Shown here: positions 8,345-16,276 of the stretch, in pieces | How the letters are laid out: every line of letters begins with the position of its first letter | Numbering within the stretch: position 1 is the stretch's first letter | Origin: Actinomadura rubrisoli | GTDB lineage: Bacteria; Actinomycetota; Actinomycetes; Streptosporangiales; Streptosporangiaceae | Reading direction: 5' to 3' | DNA length: 45,440 nucleotides | NCBI RefSeq assembly: GCF_004349215.1 | Contig: NZ_SMKU01000031.1 | Span: forward strand, 1-45,440 | Notes under the pieces: generated by a model | Told to the model about the DNA's origin: nothing | The model's input: the letters and a program-made list of their open reading frames with translations, nothing else | Database searches by the model: none | Translations under genes and position numbers: made by a program

Positions 8345-8395
8345 TGTGGAAAACCTGGGGAAAGCCCGGGTGCGGGATCCCCAGTCTGTGGATAA
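8345..8395. promoter_or_regulatory. Pair of DnaA-box-like 9-mers
   Basis: TGTGGATAA at 8387-8395 is the complement of TTATCCACA, a consensus DnaA box. TGTGGAAAA at 8345-8353 differs by one base. Both have the same orientation, 42 bases apart, in the non-coding gap between rhomboid and crgA. The known actinobacterial origin lies between dnaA and dnaN, outside this window, so these would be auxiliary DnaA sites or control sites for crgA. Confidence 0.45.
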
Positions 8396-8453
8396 CTTTC
8401 GTGGATTCGTTCGCCGTAAAACGGGTAACGCGCTCCCGCGGACCTGAGGCGCG

Positions 8454-8711
8454 TCAGCGCCAGCGGGTCGAGAGCACCACGCCGAGGATGATGGCGGTGA
8501 AGCCGATCCCCAGGTTCCAGTTGTGCAGGTCGCTCATGAACGGCACGTCGGTGTTCGTGCTGGCCGTCACGTAGAAGACCGCGATCCAGATCAGGCCGAC
8601 CAGCCAGAGCCCCACCATCGTGGGCACCAGCCAGCGCGGGCTGACCTCGGGAGCCTTGGACTTCTGCGGGGGTGTGTAGACAGCCTTCTTGCGCACTTTG
8701 GACTTGGCCAC
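8454..8711 (-). CDS. crgA: Cell division protein CrgA
   Basis: 85 residues from GTG 8711, with GAGGAG about 12 bases upstream. It has a basic, Lys-rich N-terminus (AKSKVRKKAVYTPP) and two membrane segments (LVPTMVGLWLVGLIWIAVFY and LGIGFTAIILGVVLSTRW) around a short loop, the standard CrgA layout. CrgA is a membrane protein of the actinobacterial divisome that interacts with FtsZ, FtsQ and penicillin-binding proteins and delays or organises septation. It is divergent from the DUF881 gene (81-bp gap), as in M. tuberculosis. Confidence 0.95.
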   Translation of the reverse strand: MAKSKVRKKAVYTPPQKSKAPEVSPRWLVPTMVGLWLVGLIWIAVFYVTASTNTDVPFMSDLHNWNLGIGFTAIILGVVLSTRWR

Positions 8712-8792
8712 GGTGGGATCGTTCTCCTCGGGCGTCCGGCGGCCGGAGCGCCGGTCCGCGCATGGGTGTTTTGTCGGTTAGCGTAGTCGCTG

Positions 8793-9545
8793 GTGAGCAG
8801 CGTACGGCGTCCAGCGTGGGGAAGCATCATCCCAGCTATCACGCTCCTTGCGGGAACCCTGTTCGCGGCGAGCGCGAGCACGGCCCGCGGCACGAGCCTG
8901 CGCGACGAGGGGCGCACCCGGATCACCGAGCTGATCACCGCCGAGCAGCGCCGTGGCCACCGCGAACGCGACGAGTACCGGCGGCTGCGCCGCGAGGTCG
9001 ACGGCATCTCCCGGGAGGCGGGACGGCACGACGCCCGCGTCAAGCAGGCCCAGGGAGAGGCCGACCGGCTCGCCGCCCGCTCCGGATTCACGCCCCACAG
9101 CGGTCCCGCCGTACGCGTGTCGCTGGACGACGCGCCGCTGCCCGAGTCCGGCGATCTGCCCCACGGCGTCCGTCCGGACGACCTCGTCGTCCACCAGAGC
9201 GACGTCCAGGCCGTCGTGAACGCGCTGTGGGCGGGCGGCGCCAAGGCGATGCAGATCATGGACCAGCGGATCATCTCGACCAGCGCCGTGCGGTGCGTGG
9301 GCAATACCCTGATCCTCCAGGGGGTCGTGTACTCCCCGCCGTTCCGGATCACCGCCGCCGGTGACCCGGCCCGGCTCCGCGCCGCGCTCGACGCCTCCCC
9401 CGGGATCGGGATCTACCGGAAGTACGTCCGCGCGTACGGGCTCGGCTACACGGTCCGCACGCTGGACCGCGCGACCTTGCCCGCCTACACCGGAAACGTG
9501 ACCATGAACCACGCGACGGTGCCGCCGGGCGAAGGCGGGGGCTAG
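8793..9545 (+). CDS. DUF881 family membrane-anchored coiled-coil protein
   Basis: 250 residues from GTG 8793. A membrane segment (residues about 10-30, SIIPAITLLAGTLFAASAST) precedes a charged coiled coil (about 45-95, rich in Arg/Glu). The DUF881 domain follows, with VRVSLDDAPLP, VVNALWAGGAKAMQIMDQRI and VGNTLILQGVVYSPPF. The domain faces the outside of the membrane. The family resembles Bacillus YlxW/YlxX and is found at division loci; its exact role is unsettled. It matches the position of Rv0012. The sortase gene follows after 135 bases. Confidence 0.93.
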   Translation: MSSVRRPAWGSIIPAITLLAGTLFAASASTARGTSLRDEGRTRITELITAEQRRGHRERDEYRRLRREVDGISREAGRHDARVKQAQGEADRLAARSGFTPHSGPAVRVSLDDAPLPESGDLPHGVRPDDLVVHQSDVQAVVNALWAGGAKAMQIMDQRIISTSAVRCVGNTLILQGVVYSPPFRITAAGDPARLRAALDASPGIGIYRKYVRAYGLGYTVRTLDRATLPAYTGNVTMNHATVPPGEGGG

Positions 9546-9680
9546 CGTCCCGCGATCAGACCGGCCTCGCGGCACCGCCGCCGGTCGGGCCAGGCGGGCG
9601 GGGCGGGCCGACGGGCCAGGCGGGATCGGCAGCGGTGCTCAACGGAACGATGCTCAACACGGAACGGAGGGGGACGCACG

Positions 9681-10316
9681 GTGCGGGTGGTCATCCGGAG
9701 CCTCGGCGAGCTGTGCATCACCGCGGGCGTGATCCTGATGCTGTTCGTCATGTACGAGCTCTGGGGGACCGGCCAGTACACCCGCTCGCAGCAGGACCGC
9801 CTCGGCCGCGAGCTCATGAAGACCTGGCAGGCCCCCAAGGTCACCACCGAGAAGGTGAGCCTCGGCAAGGGGCTCGCGATGATCCGCGTCCCGCGGTTCG
9901 GCGCCGAGTACCACTATGTCGTCATCGAGGGCGTCGACCGGGCCGACCTGCGCAAGGGCCCCGGCCACTATCCGGGCAGCGCGCTGCCGGGCCAGGTCGG
10001 CAACTTCGTCGTCTCCGGGCACCGGACGACCTACTCGGCGCCCTTCAACCGGCTCGGCGAGCTCCGCGCCGGCGACCGGATCCTCATCGACACCCGCGAC
10101 GAGCAGTACGTCTACAAGGTCACCGACCGGCGGATCGTGAAGCCGTCGGCGGTCGAGGTGACCGCCCCCGTCCCGTTCCACCCGCAACGGCCCCCCACCG
10201 AGAAGCTGATCACGCTCACCACCTGCCACCCGAAGTACTCCGCCGCCGAACGGATGATCGTCTTCGGGGAGCTGGTGGCCGAGAAGCCCCGCGCCGCCGC
10301 GCCGACCGGAAAGTAG
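9681..10316 (+). CDS. Class E sortase
   Basis: 211 residues from GTG 9681 after GGAGGGGG. The N-terminal anchor is GELCITAGVILMLFVMYELW. The catalytic domain shows the sortase triad: His114 in VVSGHRTTYSAPF, Cys182 in ITLTTCHP and Arg191 in AAERMIVFGEL. The TTC-HP context and the actinobacterial locus fit class E sortases, which attach LAXTG-type proteins to peptidoglycan on the cell surface. No substrate with such a sorting signal was noticed in this window. The next gene starts nine bases after the sortase stop and is probably co-translated. Confidence 0.93.
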   Translation: MRVVIRSLGELCITAGVILMLFVMYELWGTGQYTRSQQDRLGRELMKTWQAPKVTTEKVSLGKGLAMIRVPRFGAEYHYVVIEGVDRADLRKGPGHYPGSALPGQVGNFVVSGHRTTYSAPFNRLGELRAGDRILIDTRDEQYVYKVTDRRIVKPSAVEVTAPVPFHPQRPPTEKLITLTTCHPKYSAAERMIVFGELVAEKPRAAAPTGK

Positions 10317-10324
10317 GAGGCCCT

Positions 10325-10510
10325 GTGTACGCATGGATCTGGCGCCGGCTGCCCGGCACGTGGCAGGCCAAGACCGCCCTCGCCGTCCTGCTGGCCGTCG
10401 TGGCCGCCGTCGTCCTCTGGTACGTCGTGTTCCCCTGGCTGGAGCCCAAGGTCCAGTTCGACCACGGCGTCGTCGACGGGACGCCGTCCAGCCCGGCCAA
10501 GCCCGGCTGA
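10325..10510 (+). CDS. 61-residue single-pass membrane protein coupled to sortase
   Basis: GTG 10325 follows AGGAGG that overlaps the sortase stop (TAG within GTAGGAGG), so the two are likely translationally coupled. The protein begins with a Trp/Arg-rich juxtamembrane stretch (YAWIWRRLPGTW). One long helix follows (TALAVLLAVVAAVVLWYVVF), then a short outside tail PWLEPKVQFDHG ending PAKPG. Small proteins occupy this place between sortase and trpG/pabA in other actinomycetes, from memory. Function unknown; a sortase partner is an inference from coupling. Confidence 0.82.
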   Translation: MYAWIWRRLPGTWQAKTALAVLLAVVAAVVLWYVVFPWLEPKVQFDHGVVDGTPSSPAKPG

Positions 10511-10523
10511 CCGGAGGGCCCCG

Positions 10524-11111
10524 ATGCGCGTTCTCGTCGTGGACAACCACGACAGCTTCGTCTTCAACATCGTCCAGTACCTGCTGGAGCTCGGCGCCGA
10601 CTGCGTCGTCAAGGACCGCTCGGACGTCACGCTCGCCGACGCCGCGTCCGCCGGCGGGGTGCTGTTGAGCCCCGGTCCCGGGCACCCGGCCGGCTCCGAG
10701 GTGTGCCTCGACCTCGTCCGGGACGCCGAGCGGCGCGCGGTGCCGCTGCTCGGGGTGTGCCTCGGCCACCAGGTGATCGGCCAGGTGTACGGGGCGGCGG
10801 TGTCCCGGGCGCCGGAGATCGTCCACGGGTACACGAGCCCGATCGGGCACGACGGCGCGGGCGTGTTCCGGGGCCTGCCGGACCCGTTCCCGGCGACCCG
10901 CTACCACTCGCTCGCCGTCGAGCCCGCCACCGTCCCGGACGTCCTGGAGATCACCGCCCGGACGCCGGACGGGGTCGTCATGGGGCTGCGGCACCGGACC
11001 CGGCCCATCGAGGGCGTCCAGTTCCACCCCGAGTCGGTGCTGTCGGCCGGAGGGCACCGGCTGCTGGCCAACTGGCTCGCGACATGCGCGTCCGCCGTTC
11101 GACCTGCGTGA
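10524..11111 (+). CDS. trpG: Glutamine amidotransferase of anthranilate/aminodeoxychorismate synthase
   Basis: 195 residues starting MRVLVVDNHDSFVFN, the typical TrpG/PabA opening. The class I glutaminase triad is present: Cys79 in LLGVCLGHQ, with His168 and Glu170 in VQFHPESVL. SPGPGHPA forms the oxyanion loop. It releases ammonia from glutamine for a chorismate-using synthase component I, which is not in the window. At this position the orthologue is called trpG in M. tuberculosis, but it may mainly serve folate (PabA). Start ATG 10524, 13 bases after the small membrane protein and preceded by GGAGGG, so it is co-transcribed with sortase. Confidence 0.94.
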   Translation: MRVLVVDNHDSFVFNIVQYLLELGADCVVKDRSDVTLADAASAGGVLLSPGPGHPAGSEVCLDLVRDAERRAVPLLGVCLGHQVIGQVYGAAVSRAPEIVHGYTSPIGHDGAGVFRGLPDPFPATRYHSLAVEPATVPDVLEITARTPDGVVMGLRHRTRPIEGVQFHPESVLSAGGHRLLANWLATCASAVRPA

Positions 11112-11213
11112 TCCGCGCTCGGACGAGGCGTCCGCGAGCCGTTCGCCACCGCGCCGGGGAAAATTTCTGTTGAAACCCGTAACGACGGGGCATCCCGGTC
11201 CGAAGACCATATT

Positions 11214-11252
11214 GAGGGCTTCCGCCATTGCCCCCGAGTGGCGGAGGCCCTC
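11214..11252 (+). terminator. Terminator of the sortase-trpG operon
   Basis: A 14-bp stem (GAGGGCTTCCGCCA against TGGCGGAGGCCCTC, one G:T pair) is followed by TTTC on the plus strand. Confidence 0.8.
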
Positions 11253-11358
11253 TTTCATGCCCGGCGGCCGAGAGCCGCCCAGCCGCCCGCTCCGGCGCGC
11301 GCGCGGCGCGCGGCGGCATCAGCGCCGTCCAGCCGTCCACCAGTCCGCCACGTGACAC

Positions 11359-11400
11359 GACAGGGCCCCGTCCCCCTCCTTCGGGGGCCGGGGCCCTGTC
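11359..11400 (-). terminator. Terminator of the pknB operon
   Basis: GACAGGGCCCC and GGGGCCCTGTC form an 11-bp stem, with a further inner CCCCC/GGGGG pairing around TTCG. It lies 19 bases beyond the pknB stop. Confidence 0.82.
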
Positions 11401-11418
11401 GCTCGGACGGTCGCCGGA

Positions 11419-13230
11419 TCAGCCGCCGTCGCCGTTCGGGAAATCGGGGAACCCGGTCGGGGGCGGGGACGTGCTCGGCGGCGCCGTCTCCTTCTGCGCC
11501 ACGAAGATGGTCACCGGGTCACCGGGCGCCACCGTCGCGTCCTGGGCCGGCTGCTGGTCGTACACGAAGCCGGGAGTGACCTGCTTGTCCGGCGGCGGCG
11601 TGCCCATCTGCACCTTGCACCTCAGTCCGAGGCTCGTCAGCTTGGCGCAGGCGGCCCGCTGGCTGTTGTTGAACAGGTTCGGCACCTTGAGGTTGCTCGG
11701 CCCGTTCGACACGACGACGGTGACCTTGGTGTTCCGGGGCCGCCTCTCGCCGCCGCCCGGGTCGGTGCTGATGACGCTGAGACGCGGGACCGAGTCGCTG
11801 GTCTCGACCCTCTTCTCGACGTCGAAGCCCTTCTCCTCCAGGATGCTCTTGGCGGCCCCGTACGGCTTGCCGGTCACGTCGGGGACCGTGATCAGTGTGG
11901 GCGGCTTCTTGCCCTTGGACACCGTCAGGACCACCGTGGCGCCCTTGTCCAGCTTGGTGCCGGGCTCGGGGTCGGACGAGATGACGTTGCCGCTCTTGAC
12001 CTCGTCGTCGTAGTCGGTCTTCGACTCGCCGACCTTCAGGCCGAGGTCGGTGAGCTCCTTCTCCGCCTTCTCCTGCGAGGAGCCGACGATCGACTGCGGG
12101 ACGGCGATCTGCTTCTCGCCGTCGCCGCCGCCACCCGACATCATGAAGCCGATGATCGCCGCGGCGCCGATGAACACGACGGCGAGGCCGATCCACAGCG
12201 CGGCCTTCTTGCCGGCCCCGCCGCGCTCGGGGGGCTGGTCGTCGTAGCGGACGGGCGGCAGGTCGTAGCCGTCGGGACGCTGCACCTGCGTGCGGCCCGC
12301 GCCGCCGGGCGGATAGGCCCCCATCACCTGGGTGCCCTGCGGCTGCTGCGCGCCCATCAGCATCGTGGACGCGGCGGTCGAGGCCACCGGCTGCCCCTGG
12401 AGGACGCGCTGGATCTCCTGCCGGAACTCGTTCGCGTTCTGGTAGCGGTGGTCGGCCTCCTTGGCCATCGCCTTCAGCACCATGGCGTCCGCCCACTGCG
12501 GGATCTCCGGATCCACCTGCGACGGCGGGACGGGCTCCTCGCGGACGTGCTGGTAGGCGATCGCGACCGGGGAGTCGCCGGTGAACGGCGGCTTGCCGGT
12601 GAGCAGCTCGTACAGGACGCAACCGGTCGAGTAGATGTCGCTGCGCGCGTCGACCCGCTCGCCGCGGGCCTGCTCGGGCGACAGGTACTGGGCGGTGCCG
12701 ATCACCTGGGCGGTCTGCGTCATCGTCGCGGCCGAGTCGGACATGGCCCGGGCGATGCCGAAGTCCATGACCTTGACCTCGTGGTTGCGGGTCAGCATCA
12801 CGTTGGCCGGCTTGATGTCGCGGTGCACGATCCCGCCGCGGTGGCTGTAGTCCAGGGCCCGCAGGATGCCGTCGGTGATCTCCAGCGCCTTGTCGGGCAT
12901 CAGCGCGCGGTTCTCCCTGAGAAGGTCGCGCAGCGTGCTGCCGTCCACGTACTCCATGACGATGTACGGGATGGAGGTGTCGCCGATCATGTCCTCGCCG
13001 GTGTCGTACACGGCGATGACCGAGGGGTGGTTCAGCGACGCGGCCGACTGGGCCTCGCGCCGGAACCGTGCCTGGAACGTGGGGTCGCGGGCCAGGTCGG
13101 AACGCAGCGTCTTGACCGCGACCACGCGATCGAGTCGCAGATCTCGGGCACGGTAGACCTCGGCCATGCCGCCACGCCCGATCACCGTGTCGAGCTCGTA
13201 GCGGCCGCCGAGCAGCCGAGGTTGACTCAT
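11419..13230 (-). CDS. pknB: Serine/threonine kinase PknB with PASTA domains
   Basis: 603 residues. Kinase domain 1-275: glycine loop GRGGMAEVY, Lys40, catalytic HRDIKPAN (Asp138), DFG (Asp156) and activation-loop Thr171/Thr173 (the same numbering as the autophosphorylated threonines of M. tuberculosis PknB), then SPEQARGE. A Pro/Gln-rich juxtamembrane linker leads to one TM (ALWIGLAVVFIGAAAIIGFM). Three extracellular PASTA repeats start near IAVPQSIVG, ITVPDVTGK and LKVPNLFNN. PASTA domains sense muropeptides or lipid II, and PknB controls cell-wall synthesis and division by phosphorylating MviN, FhaA and others. It is the last gene of the operon, 22 bases after pknA. M. tuberculosis PknB has four PASTA units; here I count three. 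Confidence 0.97.
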   Translation of the reverse strand: MSQPRLLGGRYELDTVIGRGGMAEVYRARDLRLDRVVAVKTLRSDLARDPTFQARFRREAQSAASLNHPSVIAVYDTGEDMIGDTSIPYIVMEYVDGSTLRDLLRENRALMPDKALEITDGILRALDYSHRGGIVHRDIKPANVMLTRNHEVKVMDFGIARAMSDSAATMTQTAQVIGTAQYLSPEQARGERVDARSDIYSTGCVLYELLTGKPPFTGDSPVAIAYQHVREEPVPPSQVDPEIPQWADAMVLKAMAKEADHRYQNANEFRQEIQRVLQGQPVASTAASTMLMGAQQPQGTQVMGAYPPGGAGRTQVQRPDGYDLPPVRYDDQPPERGGAGKKAALWIGLAVVFIGAAAIIGFMMSGGGGDGEKQIAVPQSIVGSSQEKAEKELTDLGLKVGESKTDYDDEVKSGNVISSDPEPGTKLDKGATVVLTVSKGKKPPTLITVPDVTGKPYGAAKSILEEKGFDVEKRVETSDSVPRLSVISTDPGGGERRPRNTKVTVVVSNGPSNLKVPNLFNNSQRAACAKLTSLGLRCKVQMGTPPPDKQVTPGFVYDQQPAQDATVAPGDPVTIFVAQKETAPPSTSPPPTGFPDFPNGDGG

Positions 13231-13252
13231 ATGTGCACTTTCCCTCGTACGT

Positions 13253-14788
13253 CTACACCTTGTCCTCCGAACCTAGCTTCCCGCTCTGTGTGGGCGCGGG
13301 ATCCGGGCTCGGAGTTGACGGAGTCGTGGTGCTCGCCGTCGGTGTCGGTGTCGGATCTGGGGCGCTGGGAGCCGCCCGGGACGGATTCCTCATCGGCTTC
13401 TGTGTAGGGGACGCGTTGCGGCTCCCCCGCGTTGACGGCCGGACCCTGTCCGTCCGGTACCGCCTGGTCACGGTCGGTCTCGGGCTTCCCGTCCGATGCG
13501 CGGACGATGTGCCGGGACCGGCGGCCGGGTCCTCGTCGATGTCGCCGCCGACCGGACGCGTGGCCGGCGCCCGGGACGGATCCCGCTGCTCGCGGCCCGA
13601 GCTCGCGAAGGCCAAGCCCTTCCACAGCCCCGCGGCGAGGGCGCCGGCGAGCAGCAGCCCCGCGGCGACCGTGGTGTAGGTCATCGCCGAGCGCCGCCGT
13701 GCCGGACGTCGCCGCGCCGCGCGCCGTTGCCCGGTCACTGTCCCGTTCGAGAGGTTATCCGCCGCTCCGTGGGCGTCAAATCCCGGCAAACCGGACGACC
13801 GGCCAGCCTGGACGGAATGCCGCGCGGAGGCGGCGGCCGCACCGCGCGACCCTGGGCTGATCGGACCGCGCGCCCCGGAGGCGCCCCGGCCGTGCGGCCC
13901 GGGGGTGACCGGGTTCACACCGATCGGCCGGTCCGCCGCCGCGCCCCGCGCGTCCCGGATCGGACGGCCCGTGCTCAGGGCGGCGCGGATCGCCAAGGCG
14001 CGGTCGGCGACGGCCCCGGTGTCCGCGGGACGGTCCTCCGGGGCCTTGGCCAGCATCTCCGCGATCAGGTCGCGCGCCGCCGCCGGAACCCGCGAGGGCA
14101 GCTCGGGAGGCGCGTCCCGGACGTGCTTCAACGCGATCTCCACCGGCGTCCGTCCGTCGAACGGCGGGGAGCCGGTCAGGCACTCGTAGGCCACCACGCC
14201 CAGCGAGTACACGTCGGCGGACGGGCTGATCTGCTGCCCGGACGCCTGCTCCGGCGAGATGTAGTGCGCCGTCCCCATGACCATCCCGGTCTGGGTCTGC
14301 GACGCCGCCGCCAGCCGCCGCGCGATGCCGAAGTCGGTGATCTTGAGGGTGCCGTCCGGCGACACCATGAGGTTGGCCGGCTTCACGTCGCGGTGCACGA
14401 CCCCGGCCTCGTGCGCCACCGTCAGCGCCCGGCACGCCTGCACCACCAGGTCGAGGACGGCCTCCACCGGCAGCCCGCCGTCGCGCGCGAGGATCTCGTC
14501 CAGCGGCTCGCCCGGCACCAGCTCCATCACCAGGAACGCGCGGCCGTCCTGCTCGCCGAAGTCGAACGCCTGGGCGATCCCGTTATGGCGCAGCTCCGCC
14601 GCGAACCGGGCCTCGGACTCGAACCGGAAGCGGGCCGTGGCGTCCGCGCCCCACTCCAGCCGCAGCAGCTTCACCGCCACCTGCCGGCCCAGGGCCTCGT
14701 CGGACGCGCGCCAGACCTCGCCCATCCCCCCGGTGGCCAGCCGCTCCAGCAGCCGGTACCGGTGGTTCAGGACGAGGCCCGCGCTCAC
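13253..14788 (-). CDS. pknA: Serine/threonine kinase PknA
   Basis: 511 residues. The start GTG 14788 overlaps the pbpA stop in GTGA, implying coupled translation. Kinase motifs: GGMGEVWRA, Lys40, VHRDVKPANLM (Asp134), TDFG (Asp152), MGTAHYISPEQASGQ. A long Ala/Gly/Arg/Pro linker precedes one TM (TYTTVAAGLLLAGALAAGLW). The extracellular tail is Thr/Ser/Pro-rich and low in complexity (TPTPTASTTTPS), without PASTA repeats. PknA and PknB together phosphorylate cell-shape and division proteins such as Wag31/DivIVA and FtsZ in mycobacteria. The partner phosphatase PstP is in the same operon. Confidence 0.96.
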   Translation of the reverse strand: MSAGLVLNHRYRLLERLATGGMGEVWRASDEALGRQVAVKLLRLEWGADATARFRFESEARFAAELRHNGIAQAFDFGEQDGRAFLVMELVPGEPLDEILARDGGLPVEAVLDLVVQACRALTVAHEAGVVHRDVKPANLMVSPDGTLKITDFGIARRLAAASQTQTGMVMGTAHYISPEQASGQQISPSADVYSLGVVAYECLTGSPPFDGRTPVEIALKHVRDAPPELPSRVPAAARDLIAEMLAKAPEDRPADTGAVADRALAIRAALSTGRPIRDARGAAADRPIGVNPVTPGPHGRGASGARGPISPGSRGAAAASARHSVQAGRSSGLPGFDAHGAADNLSNGTVTGQRRAARRRPARRRSAMTYTTVAAGLLLAGALAAGLWKGLAFASSGREQRDPSRAPATRPVGGDIDEDPAAGPGTSSAHRTGSPRPTVTRRYRTDRVRPSTRGSRNASPTQKPMRNPSRAAPSAPDPTPTPTASTTTPSTPSPDPAPTQSGKLGSEDKV

Positions 14789-16266
14789 TTCTTCAACACC
14801 TGCGCCATGATCGCCGCGGCCACGGGACCGGCGTTCGTCGCGCCGTCGTTGGGGCCCTCGGTGACGACGGCGAAGGCGTACCGCGGGTTCTCCACCGGGC
14901 CGAACCCGACGAACCAGCGGGAGTTCGGGATGGGCGGACCCTGCTCGGCCGTACCGGTCTTACCGGCGATGTTGCGGCCCTGGAGGTTCTTCGCGGTGCC
15001 CACGGTGACCACCGCGCGCATCATGTCGCGCAGCTGCTCGGCCGTGTCGGCCTTCATGCCCTGCGCGAACTGCTTCGGTGCGGCGCTGTACAGCTCGCTC
15101 TGGTCCTTCGCCCGGACCCTCTGCACCACGTACGGGTTCATGATCTTGCCGTTGTTGGCGATCGCCGCCGCGACCATCGCCATCTGCAGCGGCGTGGCCC
15201 GCACGTTCTCCTGGCCGATGCCGGAGCGCGCCGTCCCGTCCTTGCCGGTCGGGATGGTCTTCCCGCTCGCGTCCTGGATGGACACGGGCACCTCGCTCTT
15301 GGCGGCGGGGAAGTCGGGCTCGATGTTGACGCGCTCGCCGAACCCGAGCTTCTTGGATCCGTCGCTGAGCTGCTGGATGCCGAGATCCAGCGCCATCTTG
15401 CCGAACGAGGTGTTGCAGGACTCGGCGAACGCGCCCTTCAGCGGGGCCTGGCTGCCGCAGTTGCCGTGGTCGTGGGAGTTCGGCAGCGGACGGCCCGACT
15501 CCGGCAGGATCAGCTGACCGGTGTTGACGACGCTCGACTCCGTCAGGTTGAGCGTCTCCATCCCGACCGCCGAGGTCACCGCCTTGAACGACGAGCCCGG
15601 CGGGAACGTCTGGCTCAGCGCGTTGTCGACCAGCGGCTTGATGACGCCCTCCGCGTTGTCGAGCTCGTTCAGCCGCTTCGCGCCCTTGTCGCCCGTCTGC
15701 GGCGCCACCTCGTTCGGGTCGAACGACGGCCACGACGCCGCCACCTGCAACGCGCCCGTCTTGATGTCCATCACCACGGCACCGCCGCGGCGGCCCTCCT
15801 GCGTCTGCGCCTTCAGCTGCTGGTACGCCGTCCGCTGCGCCTGCGGGTTGATCGACAGCTCAAGGTTGGCGCCCTCGGCCTTCTTGCCGATGAACGTGTC
15901 GAACCACCGCTGCCGGGTGATCCGCTTGTCCTTGCCGCCGAGCAGCGAGTTGTAGGCCCGCTCGACGCCGCTCGCGTTGCCGTTGAAGTACCCGGTGATC
16001 GGCGCGAAGACCGGCCCGTCCTTGTAGGTGCGGCCGTACTTCGGATTGTCCTTCTTGGTCGCCTGCGACGTCACCAGCGCCTCGCCGCCCGCCGAGATCT
16101 GCCCGCGCGGCGAGTTGAACACCTCGGCGTACTGCCGGCTGTTGCGCTCGTCGTTGCGCAGGGACTCCGCCTGAGTGCCCTGGACGTAGTTCACCTGTGC
16201 CATCAACCCGAAGAACAGCAGCAACCCGAAGATCGCCACCCGCCGGATCGGCTTGTCCATGTTCAT
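14785..16266 (-). CDS. pbpA: Class B penicillin-binding protein PbpA (transpeptidase)
   Basis: 493 residues, with an N-terminal signal anchor (RRVAIFGLLLFFGLMAQVNY), a PBP dimerisation-like region, then the transpeptidase domain. Motifs: SxxK at Ser225-SF-Lys228 in FPPGSSFK, SxN at Ser283-Cys-Asn285, KTG at 436-438 in AGKTGTAEQ. It cross-links peptidoglycan stem peptides outside the membrane and pairs with the SEDS polymerase encoded just upstream. ATG 16266 lies nine bases after GAGGTGAG. Cys270 and Cys284 flank the active site, and a disulfide near the active site has been described in the M. tuberculosis protein. The length is usual for the family. Confidence 0.96.
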   Translation of the reverse strand: MNMDKPIRRVAIFGLLLFFGLMAQVNYVQGTQAESLRNDERNSRQYAEVFNSPRGQISAGGEALVTSQATKKDNPKYGRTYKDGPVFAPITGYFNGNASGVERAYNSLLGGKDKRITRQRWFDTFIGKKAEGANLELSINPQAQRTAYQQLKAQTQEGRRGGAVVMDIKTGALQVAASWPSFDPNEVAPQTGDKGAKRLNELDNAEGVIKPLVDNALSQTFPPGSSFKAVTSAVGMETLNLTESSVVNTGQLILPESGRPLPNSHDHGNCGSQAPLKGAFAESCNTSFGKMALDLGIQQLSDGSKKLGFGERVNIEPDFPAAKSEVPVSIQDASGKTIPTGKDGTARSGIGQENVRATPLQMAMVAAAIANNGKIMNPYVVQRVRAKDQSELYSAAPKQFAQGMKADTAEQLRDMMRAVVTVGTAKNLQGRNIAGKTGTAEQGPPIPNSRWFVGFGPVENPRYAFAVVTEGPNDGATNAGPVAAAIMAQVLKK

Positions 16267-16276
16267 GGGGAGGAGC

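Larger units (their letters stand above)
11112..11418. other. Convergent intergenic region with two terminators
   Basis: The gap between trpG (plus) and pknB (minus) contains the two hairpins listed separately and an AT-richer stretch AAAATTTCTGTTGAAACC near 11160. No credible gene is seen in it. Confidence 0.7.

Noticed and set aside
8345..8395. A chromosomal replication origin between rhomboid and crgA
   Set aside because: Only two DnaA-like boxes and no AT-rich unwinding region; actinobacterial origins have many boxes next to dnaA.
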